Part shown: positions 1 to 8,011 of the stretch, in pieces
Position numbering within the stretch: the first letter of the stretch is position 1
Layout of the letters: each line of letters opens with the position of its first letter
Assembly: GCA_903939735.1 (NCBI GenBank)
Contig: CAJAIA010000045.1
Coordinates: forward strand, 1-36,326
DNA from: an uncultured Ignavibacteria bacterium
GTDB taxonomy: Bacteria > Bacteroidota > Ignavibacteria > Kapaibacteriales > Kapaibacteriaceae
Direction of reading: 5' to 3'
Length of the DNA: 36,326 nt
Translations under genes and position numbers: made by a program
Notes under the pieces: model-generated
The model's input: the letters and a program-made list of their open reading frames with translations, nothing else
What the model was told of the DNA's origin: nothing
Database searches by the model: none

Positions 1-546
1 AGTGTCGCCGCTCGGTGTGATTCCCTCGTGGCTGATCGTGCAGCGGGACGCAGCGAACTCTACGGAACCCCCGTCGTTTGGTCTGATTCAATGCAGCTTC
101 ATGCAGACACCATCGTTGCGTACGGCGAACAAGACGCCCTGACGTCGGTTGTAGGTCGTGGTTCGGCGATCCTCGTTGCACAGACGGACTCGCTCCGGCC
201 GGACCGTATGGATCAGATTGCTGGTCATCGTGTGACACTCTCGATCGAGCACGACACGCTCCGCAGTCTTGAAGCCTTGGGCGACGCACAGAGCATCACC
301 TTCCGTGCCGAAGAGCAACGTCCAGAAGGACTTGCGAAGGTAGCGTCGGACACCATCCGTGTGCTTTTTGATCAGGGGCAGCTATCGGATGTGGTATGGC
401 TTGGCGGCGTTGAAGGCGAGCATCATCCAGAGCCAGTTGTTGCCGGACGAGCAGAGACCTACCGCTTGCCACAGTTTCGTTGGCGCACGGATCGCCCGAA
501 GGCGAACGCTCTTCCATCGGCTCCCGCGTTTCGTCAGCGGAAGTAA
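1..546 (+). CDS. OstA/LptA-like LPS-transport family protein, 3' part only
   Basis: The reading frame is open from the first base and ends at TAA 544-546, so the 5' end of the gene lies outside the window. The visible residues include the stretch YGTPVVWSDSMQLHADTI followed by short alternating beta segments. This is the repeat style of OstA-like proteins, the periplasmic beta-jellyroll family of LptA and the LptD N-terminal domain, which carries LPS to the outer membrane. The window also encodes WaaA, so an LPS pathway is expected. The last ~25 residues are a basic, proline-containing tail. An internal GTG at 28 could start a shorter protein, but homologous-looking sequence continues upstream of it, so I treat the gene as partial. 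The family call is by pattern recognition. The exact role, periplasmic bridge or other OstA-fold protein, is inferred. Confidence 0.62.
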   Translation, partial: SVAARCDSLVADRAAGRSELYGTPVVWSDSMQLHADTIVAYGEQDALTSVVGRGSAILVAQTDSLRPDRMDQIAGHRVTLSIEHDTLRSLEALGDAQSITFRAEEQRPEGLAKVASDTIRVLFDQGQLSDVVWLGGVEGEHHPEPVVAGRAETYRLPQFRWRTDRPKANALPSAPAFRQRK

Positions 547-595
547 CCTATTTTACCGCGCAAGGTCTTCCTCGTTCCACTAGCGGTTTCGGAAT

Positions 596-3500
596 ATGAG
601 GTGTCGACACAATTGCGCGATCCTCTTCGCACTTACCTTCTTCGTTGCACACGCTGCAGCGCAGATTGAGCGCGTGCTTCCCCGACGTGGCGGATCGTCG
701 CTCGAGGGCACCTCGTTCGTTGTAGGATTCATGGCAAATGAGATTCTCGAAGTCGGTGAGGATCCGCGCGTTCAGATTTTCATTTCGTCGCAGGTTGACG
801 CAACGGTTACGATCAGCTCGCCATTGTCGAGTCCGTATACCTACGTGATCCCTGCGAACACCGTACGCGTGTTCAGTATGAACGCCATGCACGTCGTAAA
901 TGCATCCGAACAGATTGCACCGAAGGCAATCTTCGTTGATTCTGATGTGCCCATCGTTGTGTACACACTCAACTCACTCGCATTGTCAACGGATTCCTAC
1001 ACTGCGATCCCCACCAAACACTGTGGCACAGACTACTTCACAGTCAATCGTCCGACAGATTGGTACAAACCGGGGAGGACGATGAATCCGCTCGATCGGG
1101 CACCTCGCGTTGGTGAGTTTATGGTGATGGCAACTGAGGATGCAACCGATGTCGTTATCCAGCCACGCGTGCGAACGCGTGGTGGCCGCTCGGCAGGTCA
1201 GCAGTTTTCTGTGCGTCTGAACAAGGGCGATTGCTATCTCGTCCAGGCACAAGCAACACGGCACGGTGGTGATGATCTCACGGGTTCGTCGATCAGCTCA
1301 AACCTTCCTATCGCAGTGATCTCAGGTCACATGCGTTCTGGTGTTCCAACGGACTCCACACTCAGCAAAGATCATCTCGTCGAGCAGCTGCCGCCTGTCA
1401 CAAAATGGGGCCGAACCTATGCAACCGCACAGTTCGCACAGATCGTGCGTCCTGATGTATTTCGCATGGTCGCCTCACGTTCGAATCAGACAGTACGACT
1501 GACAACGAGCGCCGGTACGTCAACATTCACGCTGTCAGCGCCCGGGAGTTGGCGAGACACTTCACTCAAAGAGCCAGCCTATTGGACAAGCGATGAGCCG
1601 TTTCTCCTGACGCAGTTCATGAGTAGCTCCACATCCGGAGCTTACGGCGATCCGGCCATGGTTATCGTTCCGCCGGTCGAGCAGTTCGTCAACCAGTCAA
1701 TGTTTCAATTCCCCGTGCTTGAAACAACGGGACTCGACAACCAGCAGTTCTTCTACTTCATCAATGTTGTTGCTGAAGCATCAGCACTTTCGTCATTGCG
1801 CGTCAACACAACGCCCGTAACGACGATTGCTCCACAGATTCGAACACAGACCATTCCGGGCACAACGCTTCATTGGGCTACGCTTCAATTGAGTGAGGGG
1901 GCGTTTCAACTTCAAGCCGATACAGGACTCTTCAGCGGCGTGATGTACGGAACCTCGATCGTCGATTCATATGCAAACATGGTCGGCGTGGCATACGATA
2001 GTATCCGTCCGGATGATGTATCACCACCACGATATCGCGTGTCGGTTGATTGTGGCGAGATAACGGGTGTCGTCACGGACTCATCAGCAACTACCGCACG
2101 GCTCGATAATGTGCACGTGATTCAGTCACGGACTGTGAACTACCGATGGTCAATCGCGCCACCCGCTGACGACTCAAGCACGGTCGAAATCTGGGCACAA
2201 GTCAAAGACCTCTGGCGCGATGCGCGCATTGTGTTCCACGCCTACGATGATCAAGGGAATGGGAGAGAACTCCTCTATACCTACGATGCACCCAACGTAA
2301 GCGTTCCACCCGACGTTGTGATTGATGCTACTGGTGCAGGACTTCAGTGCACTACCGCAGTGCTCTACAACCGAGATTCGACGCCGACGACAATCGTGCG
2401 AGCTACCATAACGGGTGATGCTCGGCTGAGCATTGCTGCGCCAGTTATTCGTGACACAATCCTTGCACCGGGTGACTCGCTAACGATAACCGTGTGTGTG
2501 CGTCGTACGAGTGACACATCGCAGGCACGTGGTACCATCATTGTTGAGTACCCATGCCGCTTGCAACGGTTTATCAATGTGCGAACGGCGACCGTTGCCG
2601 CGCTATCAACCGTACCTCTCGACGTTGGTGATGTGCGCATAGGCGATACTGTGTGTCGACGATTGCCCGTGATCAATACCGGTCCGTCAACGGTAATAGT
2701 GACGGCGCTTCTGCTCCAGAAGTCCATTCCGAATTTCCTCATCGACGCCTCGCGTCTGCGTTTGCCAGTAACGTTGCAACCAAACGACACGCTCTGGATC
2801 GATGTCTGCTTTACGCCAGATCGTCTCGGTCCATTCGAACGAAGCGATACTGTTCGGTCATTGCCCGACTGTGGACTTCGAACCACGATGCGCGGAAGGG
2901 GCGTTGCGCCGGAGATCGCGTCGATCGTCATCGATTGGCAGCAGCGGCGCGTTGGTGGAGCCTATGACACCACAGTTGTGTTGCGGAATACTGGAAGTGG
3001 CTGGGCCGTTCTCGATGGATGGACTGCTTGGTCAGACTCTAGTGTCACGACACGTGGGCCATCAACATCGCAACGCATTGCGGCAGGGGACAGTCTCGTG
3101 CTACCCGCCAAGCTCATGCCCCGCAGACGCGGACGTATCGATCATGTGGATACGCTCGCGGTTGACTGGAAACTTCATCCCACGCTAACTGTGCGACATG
3201 TCGCAGTGGGAGTTCTGCCCGATGTGCGCGGAATTGACTGTGACTTCGGACCTGTTGATCTTGGTCGCAACAAAGATTCGCTCGTTGACCACCTTGTTAG
3301 CGGAAGCGATGGTGGAAATGTAGAGGTCGATGTGCGTTCCGTTCGTGTGCTGGGTCCTGATTCCTCGGCGTTTGACATTCCAGCATCTCTTCGCGACCTA
3401 CGATCGATCCCGTCGGTTGATACCATTCGCGCACGCACACAATTCACGCCTGTTCGCTCCGGACTACACGTATGTGCCATTGAGGTGCGTCACAATGGCC

Positions 3501-4576
3501 GCATCGGTGATGCCGACTCTGTGACGCAGTACGTGCTAAAGGGCACGGGAGTTATTCCAACGTCTGCGCGTCTCAACGCTCGACTTTCCGCGACGGCATC
3601 TGCTGTTGCGTGTCAACGAGAGCGTATCGAGGTACTGATTCGCAACGAAGGGGATGGTATAGGCCGTATCGACACTGTCGAGCTAACCGATGGGCAGCGA
3701 CGTGAAGTCCTTTATGCTTCAGCAGCCGGACAGAACATTCTGCCAGGGGGCGAGCAGCGCTGGAATCTCGACTGGATCTTTGATCGGGCCTCGCCCACAC
3801 GGCTCTGGATGCGAGTGGTCGACTCTGTAGGTTCGGTGACAATCGACGCTGTTGATGTCCAGGTGACGCTGCCACAAGTTGCGCTTGCTCTGAACATCCC
3901 CGATGCACCGAGTCTCGTTGCGGGACCAACGGAGCTCCTGCTACAAGCTTCCCTGCAGATGCCGCAAGCAGTATCGACAGCGCCAGCCGTTGTTCTTAGC
4001 GTGCCCCACGAGCGTTTTGCCGCAACAAGCCAAGTCGTTCGGGTGATGGGCGTATCTCAGTTCGGATCAATCGACACATCCGTTTTCGCACAACAGACGG
4101 CTGACGGCATTCGGTTAACCTTGCCAGAGTGCCACGGCGCATGGGAAGTAACTGTTCGTGTGCCGGGAATGTGGCTCTGGCGCGACCCAGCACCATTCTC
4201 GTTTTCGGCCGCAATTGAAGCCTCCGAATGTTATGACGGAGCTGCAACCGTGCTCGATCAACTCCAAATTGCCCCCTGTGGAGCAGCAGCTCGAGTCATT
4301 CGGCTATCGAAATTGCCCTCGGTCACGGCTACCGTTGTGCGCATGCCCGTGCAAGAAGAGCTACATTTACGCCTTGAAACAACCGCTCCAACCACCGTCA
4401 GCATAGCTGTAGAGTCCCTCACAGGACAAAGTTTTCAGCTTGTTGAAGGTTTCTCTTTGCAAAAGGGGGTCGAGCATTGTAATTTTTCGTGTTCCGGGTG
4501 GGCATCTGGAGTTTACCTTGTGAGAATACAGGGTAGTTCTGGAGAGACGGATTGCAAAGTCATCATCGTCAACTAG
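596..4576 (+). CDS. Giant T9SS-exported surface protein, IgGFc-binding-like N-terminus, choice-of-anchor-D-like repeats
   Basis: The protein has 1326 residues. Residues 1-22 form a signal peptide (hydrophobic core ILFALTFFVAHAAA, cleavage before Q23). Residues ~30-480 resemble the IgGFc-binding N-terminal domain found in large secreted bacterial proteins: beta-rich, with the block NLPIAVISGHMRSGVP. The middle (~480-1230) is a string of Ig-like beta-sandwich modules of the ASPM/choice-of-anchor-D type, with phrases such as DVGDVRIGDTVCRRLPVINTG. The last ~75 residues have the layout of a T9SS type A sorting domain, ending GVYLVRIQGSSGETDCKVIIVN-like. Export across the outer membrane and surface attachment follow from that family knowledge. 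The gene begins 49 bp after the OstA-like gene without a strong Shine-Dalgarno. It is paralogous in plan to the protein at 8012-12529 but uses mixed codons. Ligand and function are unknown. Confidence 0.75.
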   Translation: MRCRHNCAILFALTFFVAHAAAQIERVLPRRGGSSLEGTSFVVGFMANEILEVGEDPRVQIFISSQVDATVTISSPLSSPYTYVIPANTVRVFSMNAMHVVNASEQIAPKAIFVDSDVPIVVYTLNSLALSTDSYTAIPTKHCGTDYFTVNRPTDWYKPGRTMNPLDRAPRVGEFMVMATEDATDVVIQPRVRTRGGRSAGQQFSVRLNKGDCYLVQAQATRHGGDDLTGSSISSNLPIAVISGHMRSGVPTDSTLSKDHLVEQLPPVTKWGRTYATAQFAQIVRPDVFRMVASRSNQTVRLTTSAGTSTFTLSAPGSWRDTSLKEPAYWTSDEPFLLTQFMSSSTSGAYGDPAMVIVPPVEQFVNQSMFQFPVLETTGLDNQQFFYFINVVAEASALSSLRVNTTPVTTIAPQIRTQTIPGTTLHWATLQLSEGAFQLQADTGLFSGVMYGTSIVDSYANMVGVAYDSIRPDDVSPPRYRVSVDCGEITGVVTDSSATTARLDNVHVIQSRTVNYRWSIAPPADDSSTVEIWAQVKDLWRDARIVFHAYDDQGNGRELLYTYDAPNVSVPPDVVIDATGAGLQCTTAVLYNRDSTPTTIVRATITGDARLSIAAPVIRDTILAPGDSLTITVCVRRTSDTSQARGTIIVEYPCRLQRFINVRTATVAALSTVPLDVGDVRIGDTVCRRLPVINTGPSTVIVTALLLQKSIPNFLIDASRLRLPVTLQPNDTLWIDVCFTPDRLGPFERSDTVRSLPDCGLRTTMRGRGVAPEIASIVIDWQQRRVGGAYDTTVVLRNTGSGWAVLDGWTAWSDSSVTTRGPSTSQRIAAGDSLVLPAKLMPRRRGRIDHVDTLAVDWKLHPTLTVRHVAVGVLPDVRGIDCDFGPVDLGRNKDSLVDHLVSGSDGGNVEVDVRSVRVLGPDSSAFDIPASLRDLRSIPSVDTIRARTQFTPVRSGLHVCAIEVRHNGRIGDADSVTQYVLKGTGVIPTSARLNARLSATASAVACQRERIEVLIRNEGDGIGRIDTVELTDGQRREVLYASAAGQNILPGGEQRWNLDWIFDRASPTRLWMRVVDSVGSVTIDAVDVQVTLPQVALALNIPDAPSLVAGPTELLLQASLQMPQAVSTAPAVVLSVPHERFAATSQVVRVMGVSQFGSIDTSVFAQQTADGIRLTLPECHGAWEVTVRVPGMWLWRDPAPFSFSAAIEASECYDGAATVLDQLQIAPCGAAARVIRLSKLPSVTATVVRMPVQEELHLRLETTAPTTVSIAVESLTGQSFQLVEGFSLQKGVEHCNFSCSGWASGVYLVRIQGSSGETDCKVIIVN

Positions 4577-4587
4577 GGTGCAGGATT

Positions 4588-5403
4588 ATGAGGAGATTCG
4601 CTACCGCCGTTCTTGCGGTATTCCTCGCGGCAACGGGGAGCATGGTTGCACAGCAGGAGCTTGGTGCTCGTTCGAATCCGCTTGTTCCGGAGCGAAGCGC
4701 GCCGCGCATCTACCTGGGGCCAGTAGTTGGGTACAACAGGTCGTTGCACTCCTCCGGCTTCCAGTCGGTGGCGGGTGACGTTCTTTGTCCTCAATTCGAG
4801 CAGGGAACCGACAACGGCTTCTATGTGGGCATGTCGTTCGAGTATTTGCTCGGCAAGCCGCGTGATTCGAAGTCGTCGATCATTGCTCGTGTCCTCTACA
4901 ACAATCTGCCTGCCGCCTACACGGTGCCTGGCGATACGCTGCCGTCGCTTAGCGCTGCTGGCGAGGTAGTGACATCGGTAGTGGACCACACGGCTGACAT
5001 CAAGTATGCCTTGCTCGATGTTGAGGTGATGTATAAGCTGAACCTCTTCAACTCGAACTTTGGTATCACGGTCGGCCCAGCGGTTGGATATGTCCTGACG
5101 TCGGAGCGTGTGCAGGCGATGAACCTCGTGCAGCCCCTGAACGCTCAGTTCGACCCAACGTTCTGCCCTGAGTGCGAATACATCAATGATGGCCGTACGG
5201 TCATCACTGGTCGGGATAACATCCCGAATCACTCGGCGATTCGCGTAGCGATCAAGGCTGGTGCACAGTATGAGATCCCAGTAGGCCGTCTGCTTCTTGT
5301 TCCAGCGATTTACTACAACTTTGGTGTTACCGAAGTAAGTGCTGCGGACAACCTGCGTATCAACGCATTCCAGGCTGGTATCGACTTGCGCTTCGCGCTG
5401 TAA
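4588..5403 (+). CDS. Outer-membrane beta-barrel protein (PorT/OMP_b-brl-like)
   Basis: This is a 271-residue protein. The ATG at 4588 is chosen because it immediately opens a signal peptide (MRRFATAVLAVFLAATGSMVAQ). An in-frame upstream ATG at 4552 would overlap the preceding gene and add a hydrophilic stretch. The mature part alternates hydrophobic and polar residues in strand-sized blocks (IYLGPVVGYNRSL, GFYVGMSFEYLLG, FGITVGPAVGYVLTS, LVPAIYYNFGVTEV, FQAGIDLRFAL). This is the pattern of small 8- to 10-strand outer-membrane barrels common in Bacteroidota. It lies 11 bp after the T9SS surface protein, so the two are probably co-transcribed and the barrel may assist or anchor that protein (inference). 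A CxxC-like pair sits near residue 190 (CPEC). A perfect hairpin follows. Confidence 0.65.
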   Translation: MRRFATAVLAVFLAATGSMVAQQELGARSNPLVPERSAPRIYLGPVVGYNRSLHSSGFQSVAGDVLCPQFEQGTDNGFYVGMSFEYLLGKPRDSKSSIIARVLYNNLPAAYTVPGDTLPSLSAAGEVVTSVVDHTADIKYALLDVEVMYKLNLFNSNFGITVGPAVGYVLTSERVQAMNLVQPLNAQFDPTFCPECEYINDGRTVITGRDNIPNHSAIRVAIKAGAQYEIPVGRLLLVPAIYYNFGVTEVSAADNLRINAFQAGIDLRFAL

Positions 5404-5430
5404 ACGAACTCAACGACACAGTCAATGTGA

Positions 5431-5458
5431 AACGATGCCCGCCTTGGCGGGCATCGTT
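5431..5458 (+). terminator. Perfect 13-bp inverted repeat, likely terminator
   Basis: AACGATGCCCGCC is followed by TT and its exact reverse complement, 28 bp downstream of the beta-barrel stop codon. It probably ends the 596-5403 transcript. There is no T-run after the stem. The HIT gene starts 18 bp later, so either its promoter overlaps this hairpin or some read-through feeds the next operon. Confidence 0.6.
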
Positions 5459-5476
5459 GTATTCAGAAGGTGCTGT

Positions 5477-5980
5477 ATGGATCAGCTCTGGTCTCCATGG
5501 CGTGCAGCCTATGTAACTGACGAACACAGGCATGCCTCCTCAGAGTGCTTTTTGTGTTCTGCTGCTGATCAAACGTCGAACGACGAGGAATGGTTAGTGG
5601 CAGCACGGTTTGATGCATCGATTGTTGTGGTCAACAGGTTCCCGTACAACGCAGGTCATGTCTTAATCGCGCCACTGCAGCACGAGGGTAATCTTGCCGT
5701 TCTGCCGGAAGAGCATGCGATCGAACTCATGAAGGTTACGCGCATTGTTGTGCGTGCCCTTGAAGACGAGCTACGCCCACATGGTGTGAACATTGGTGTC
5801 AATATGGGATCAGCTGCGGGTGCAGGTGTGCCGAATCACTTGCACATACATTGCGTTCCTCGGTGGAGCGGCGACACGAACTTCATGCCTGTACTTGCTG
5901 AAACAAAAGTGATTTCGGAACTGCTCCCAGAGATGCGTCATCGTCTGGCGAGTGCAATTGCACGAGTGCGCCAACAATGA
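5477..5980 (+). CDS. HIT-family nucleotide hydrolase/phosphorylase
   Basis: The protein has 167 residues. The start at 5477 follows an AGAAGG Shine-Dalgarno (5465-5470). It gives the N-terminus MDQLWSPWRAAYV typical of the bacterial Ap4A-phosphorylase-like branch of HIT proteins; the open frame further upstream is spurious. A CxxC (residues 24-27) may help bind zinc, and the histidine triad HxHxH is at NHLHIHCVPRW (residues 120-130). HIT proteins hydrolyse or phosphorolyse nucleoside phosphate linkages such as Ap4A or AMP-lysine; the substrate here cannot be fixed. The stop overlaps the rsmA start in ATGA, indicating translational coupling in a HIT-rsmA-PAP2 operon. Confidence 0.88.
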   Translation: MDQLWSPWRAAYVTDEHRHASSECFLCSAADQTSNDEEWLVAARFDASIVVVNRFPYNAGHVLIAPLQHEGNLAVLPEEHAIELMKVTRIVVRALEDELRPHGVNIGVNMGSAAGAGVPNHLHIHCVPRWSGDTNFMPVLAETKVISELLPEMRHRLASAIARVRQQ

Positions 5981-6804
5981 AGTCGTTTGCTCCACGCCGA
6001 GAGTTAAGTCAGAACTTCCTCACTGATCGCGGCATTGCTGATAGGATCGTTGCGTCAGCAGAGCTTCGCCCTGGAGATCATGTGTTCGAGATCGGTCCGG
6101 GGAAGGGCGTACTAACCGAACGGTTGGCTACGTCGACATGCGATCGAGTGCTCGCTGTTGATCTCGATGAGCGTGCAATTGCATTCCTTGCCGCGCAGCC
6201 GTGGAATAAATCTCCGCGCTGCGAAGCGCGCTATGGTGATGTCTTGCGCATACATGTGGAGCAGGAGTTTCCATCGTGCCCGCGCGTCAACCGTGTGGTG
6301 ATCGGGAATATCCCGTACTCCATCACAAGCGAATTGATCTTCTGGGCATTCGAGCAACATCGCACAGTAGATCGCGTTGTGATGATGATGCAGCGTGAGG
6401 TCGCTAAGCGCTGTGTCGCTGTGCCGCGCACAAAGGAGTATGGCATACTTACCGTTGCCACGTGGTTCTATGCCGAAGCCAAGGTGTTGTTTCATGTCCA
6501 GCCAGGATCGTTCTTCCCACGGCCTGATGTCACATCTTCGGTAATCCGCTTTAGGCTCCGAGAACGTCCGGCTGCAGATGTCGATCCAGTAAGCTTCATG
6601 AAGTTTGTCCGTGCGGCGTTCTCGCAGCGTCGCAAGATTCTGCGCAATAGCCTGCAGCAATGGCTGGTAAACAATCGTATTGTCCTTGATGATGACGGTG
6701 CAGCGCTCGTCACGTGCGACATCAGTAAAGCTCGTGCTGAAGAGTTGCTTCCGCATCAACTCGTCGAACTGTACTCCGAACTTCGGGCACGAGTCCAATC
6801 TTAG
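5977..6804 (+). CDS. rsmA: 16S rRNA (A1518/A1519-N6) dimethyltransferase RsmA/KsgA
   Basis: The protein has 275 residues, the usual length for the family. It dimethylates two adjacent adenines in the 3'-terminal hairpin of 16S rRNA during late 30S assembly. Visible motifs are SQNFL (11-15), the SAM-binding EIGPGKG (38-44), acidic VDLDE (61-65), GD (87-88) and the catalytic motif IV variant NIPYSIT (111-117), normally N-[LI]-PY. The C-terminal region carries the RRKxLRNSL-type element (QRRKILRNSL). It overlaps the HIT gene by four bases and is followed after 11 bp by the PAP2 gene. Confidence 0.95.
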   Translation: MKSFAPRRELSQNFLTDRGIADRIVASAELRPGDHVFEIGPGKGVLTERLATSTCDRVLAVDLDERAIAFLAAQPWNKSPRCEARYGDVLRIHVEQEFPSCPRVNRVVIGNIPYSITSELIFWAFEQHRTVDRVVMMMQREVAKRCVAVPRTKEYGILTVATWFYAEAKVLFHVQPGSFFPRPDVTSSVIRFRLRERPAADVDPVSFMKFVRAAFSQRRKILRNSLQQWLVNNRIVLDDDGAALVTCDISKARAEELLPHQLVELYSELRARVQS

Positions 6805-6815
6805 ATCCACCAGGT

Positions 6816-7775
6816 ATGAATTCCTCGCCATCAGTACATCTTCGCGATGTTTGGGACCGGCTTCGTTCGAACGCGCTATCGGTCGACGTCTACACTCTTG
6901 CGATCATCACGCTCTACTCCGCCGCTGCGATCGTACTCTACACGAAGATCCCTCTCGCAACAAGCATCCTCTTTCAGAACGCCTTGATAGTTGGCGTCGC
7001 AGGAGCGTCGATTCTGCTTACGTCGATGACAGGGTTGCAGTTGTTCCGAATGGTGAGATACTTCTACGTTGTTCCCGTGATTTACATGATGTACAATCAA
7101 ACGCACCTGATTGTACACGCTGTGTATCCAAATCTCCTGTTCGACGATCTCCTTATTGCAGCAGATCGGTTCCTCTTTGGTGTCGATCCCACGATCTGGC
7201 TCGGGAATCTCGCGAGTCCGCTGCTCACGGAGTATCTGCAGATATGCTATTTCATGTTCTATCTCATGCCGATTCTTCAGGCAGTCGAGCTATGGAGACG
7301 CGGCGACCTCGACGCGCTGGCCTCCTTTGCCAGAGCTATGGCTTTCTGCTACTTCATCTCGTATCTCCTGTACTTTGCAATGCCGGCCATCGGACCCCGT
7401 TTCACGCTTCACGCATTCGATGCCATCTCCACCGAAATGCCGGGTCTGTTTATCACCGAACTTCTCAGAGGACTCGTCGATGCCGGCGGGGGAATCCCTC
7501 CTGGTTCGATCCAGCCTGATCGCTGGGTAAATAGAGACTGCATGCCTAGTGGTCACACAATGCTCACCATCACGAATGTGATCCTAGCATTTAGAAACCG
7601 AAGTTCACTTCGATGGGGCTTTGCTGTCATTGGTGGAAGTCTCGTATTCTCAACGGTTTATCTCAGGTATCACTACGCTGTCGATGTTGTCGTTGGCGCG
7701 GCACTCGTGGCCCTCTGTTTGCCCCTAGAGCCGACCGTTAATCGTCTGATCAGCAGATGGATAAAAACCTCATGA
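6816..7775 (+). CDS. PAP2-superfamily membrane phosphatase/phosphotransferase, Aur1-like branch
   Basis: This is a 319-residue integral membrane protein with six or more hydrophobic segments (e.g. residues 25-45, 55-72, 82-100, 140-157, 172-190, 266-300). PAP2 catalytic motifs are visible: CMPSGHT (242-248, motif 2) and STVYLRYHYAVD (279-290, motif 3 with Arg, His and Asp). The block MPAIGPRF (189-196) resembles the PAP2_3 group, which includes inositol-phosphorylceramide synthase (Aur1), rather than classic motif 1. Members remove phosphate from, or transfer head groups onto, membrane lipids. Substrates could be a phosphatidate, an undecaprenyl pyrophosphate or a sphingolipid; the sequence does not decide. 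It is the last gene of the HIT-rsmA-PAP2 run. Confidence 0.82.
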   Translation: MNSSPSVHLRDVWDRLRSNALSVDVYTLAIITLYSAAAIVLYTKIPLATSILFQNALIVGVAGASILLTSMTGLQLFRMVRYFYVVPVIYMMYNQTHLIVHAVYPNLLFDDLLIAADRFLFGVDPTIWLGNLASPLLTEYLQICYFMFYLMPILQAVELWRRGDLDALASFARAMAFCYFISYLLYFAMPAIGPRFTLHAFDAISTEMPGLFITELLRGLVDAGGGIPPGSIQPDRWVNRDCMPSGHTMLTITNVILAFRNRSSLRWGFAVIGGSLVFSTVYLRYHYAVDVVVGAALVALCLPLEPTVNRLISRWIKTS

Positions 7776-7799
7776 AGTTCACGTGGAAAAGTGTGAAAT

Positions 7800-7827
7800 G
7801 GAACTGTGTAACCTTTTTCACGGTTCC
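7800..7827 (+). terminator. Imperfect stem-loop after the PAP2 gene, possible terminator
   Basis: GGAACTGTG (7800-7808) and CACGGTTCC (7819-7827) pair over nine positions with one G-T pair, around a pyrimidine-rich loop, and are followed by GTGTTTTCG. It lies 24 bp past the PAP2 stop and could end that operon. It could equally be part of the regulatory leader of the next gene. Confidence 0.35.
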
Positions 7828-7847
7828 GTGTTTTCGTACTGTGGGGT

Positions 7848-8006
7848 GAACACTGTTCGGCCGTAACCCCATGGGAATATGTAGTCTACCAACATATCTT
7901 GGATATGTCTGGAATTGTACTATTTTACGCCCGTGCGCCACGTGCGCAATCAACCTGACAATTGACGTTGACGTAAACAAACCCATTTTTTACACGCCAG
8001 GAGAAA
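7848..8006 (+). promoter_or_regulatory. Leader of the giant surface-protein gene with dyads, tandem repeats and strong Shine-Dalgarno
   Basis: This is the largest non-coding stretch in the window (7776-8011, 236 bp). It contains the palindrome GAACACTGTTC (7848-7858) and three copies of an ATATGT-type half-site: ATATGT 7877-7882, then the dyad ACATATC-ttg-GATATGT 7892-7908. The AT-rich box CTATTTTAC (7920-7928) is also present 40 bp upstream of the gene at 596. Tandem repeats CGTGCGCCA/CGTGCGCAA (7932-7949) and TTGACG x2 (7962-7973) follow. AGGAGA (7999-8004) is a strong Shine-Dalgarno 7 bp before the ATG at 8012. The AT-rich box is a candidate promoter core; the dyads are candidate operators. 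No experimental start site can be inferred. Confidence 0.45.
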
Positions 8007-8011
8007 GTCCG

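Noticed and set aside
4573-5232. 219-codon minus-strand frame across the beta-barrel gene
   Set aside because: The plus-strand protein has a signal peptide and barrel pattern; the antisense product has none.
6680-7519. 279-codon plus-strand frame overlapping rsmA and the PAP2 gene
   Set aside because: It is out of frame with two recognised genes and its Arg/Ser/Cys-rich product shows no family features.
7932-7949. CRISPR-like or satellite repeat
   Set aside because: There are only two 9-bp units in tandem without spacers; this is a short direct repeat, not an array.
7962-7973. Tandem TTGACG as a pair of -35 promoter elements
   Set aside because: No credible -10 sequence lies 16-18 bp downstream of either copy, and a start site there would leave almost no leader before the Shine-Dalgarno.
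7871-8011. 47-residue N-terminal extension of the giant surface protein
   Set aside because: The extension uses codons unlike the gene body, would hide the signal peptide, and the ATG at 8012 has a strong Shine-Dalgarno.
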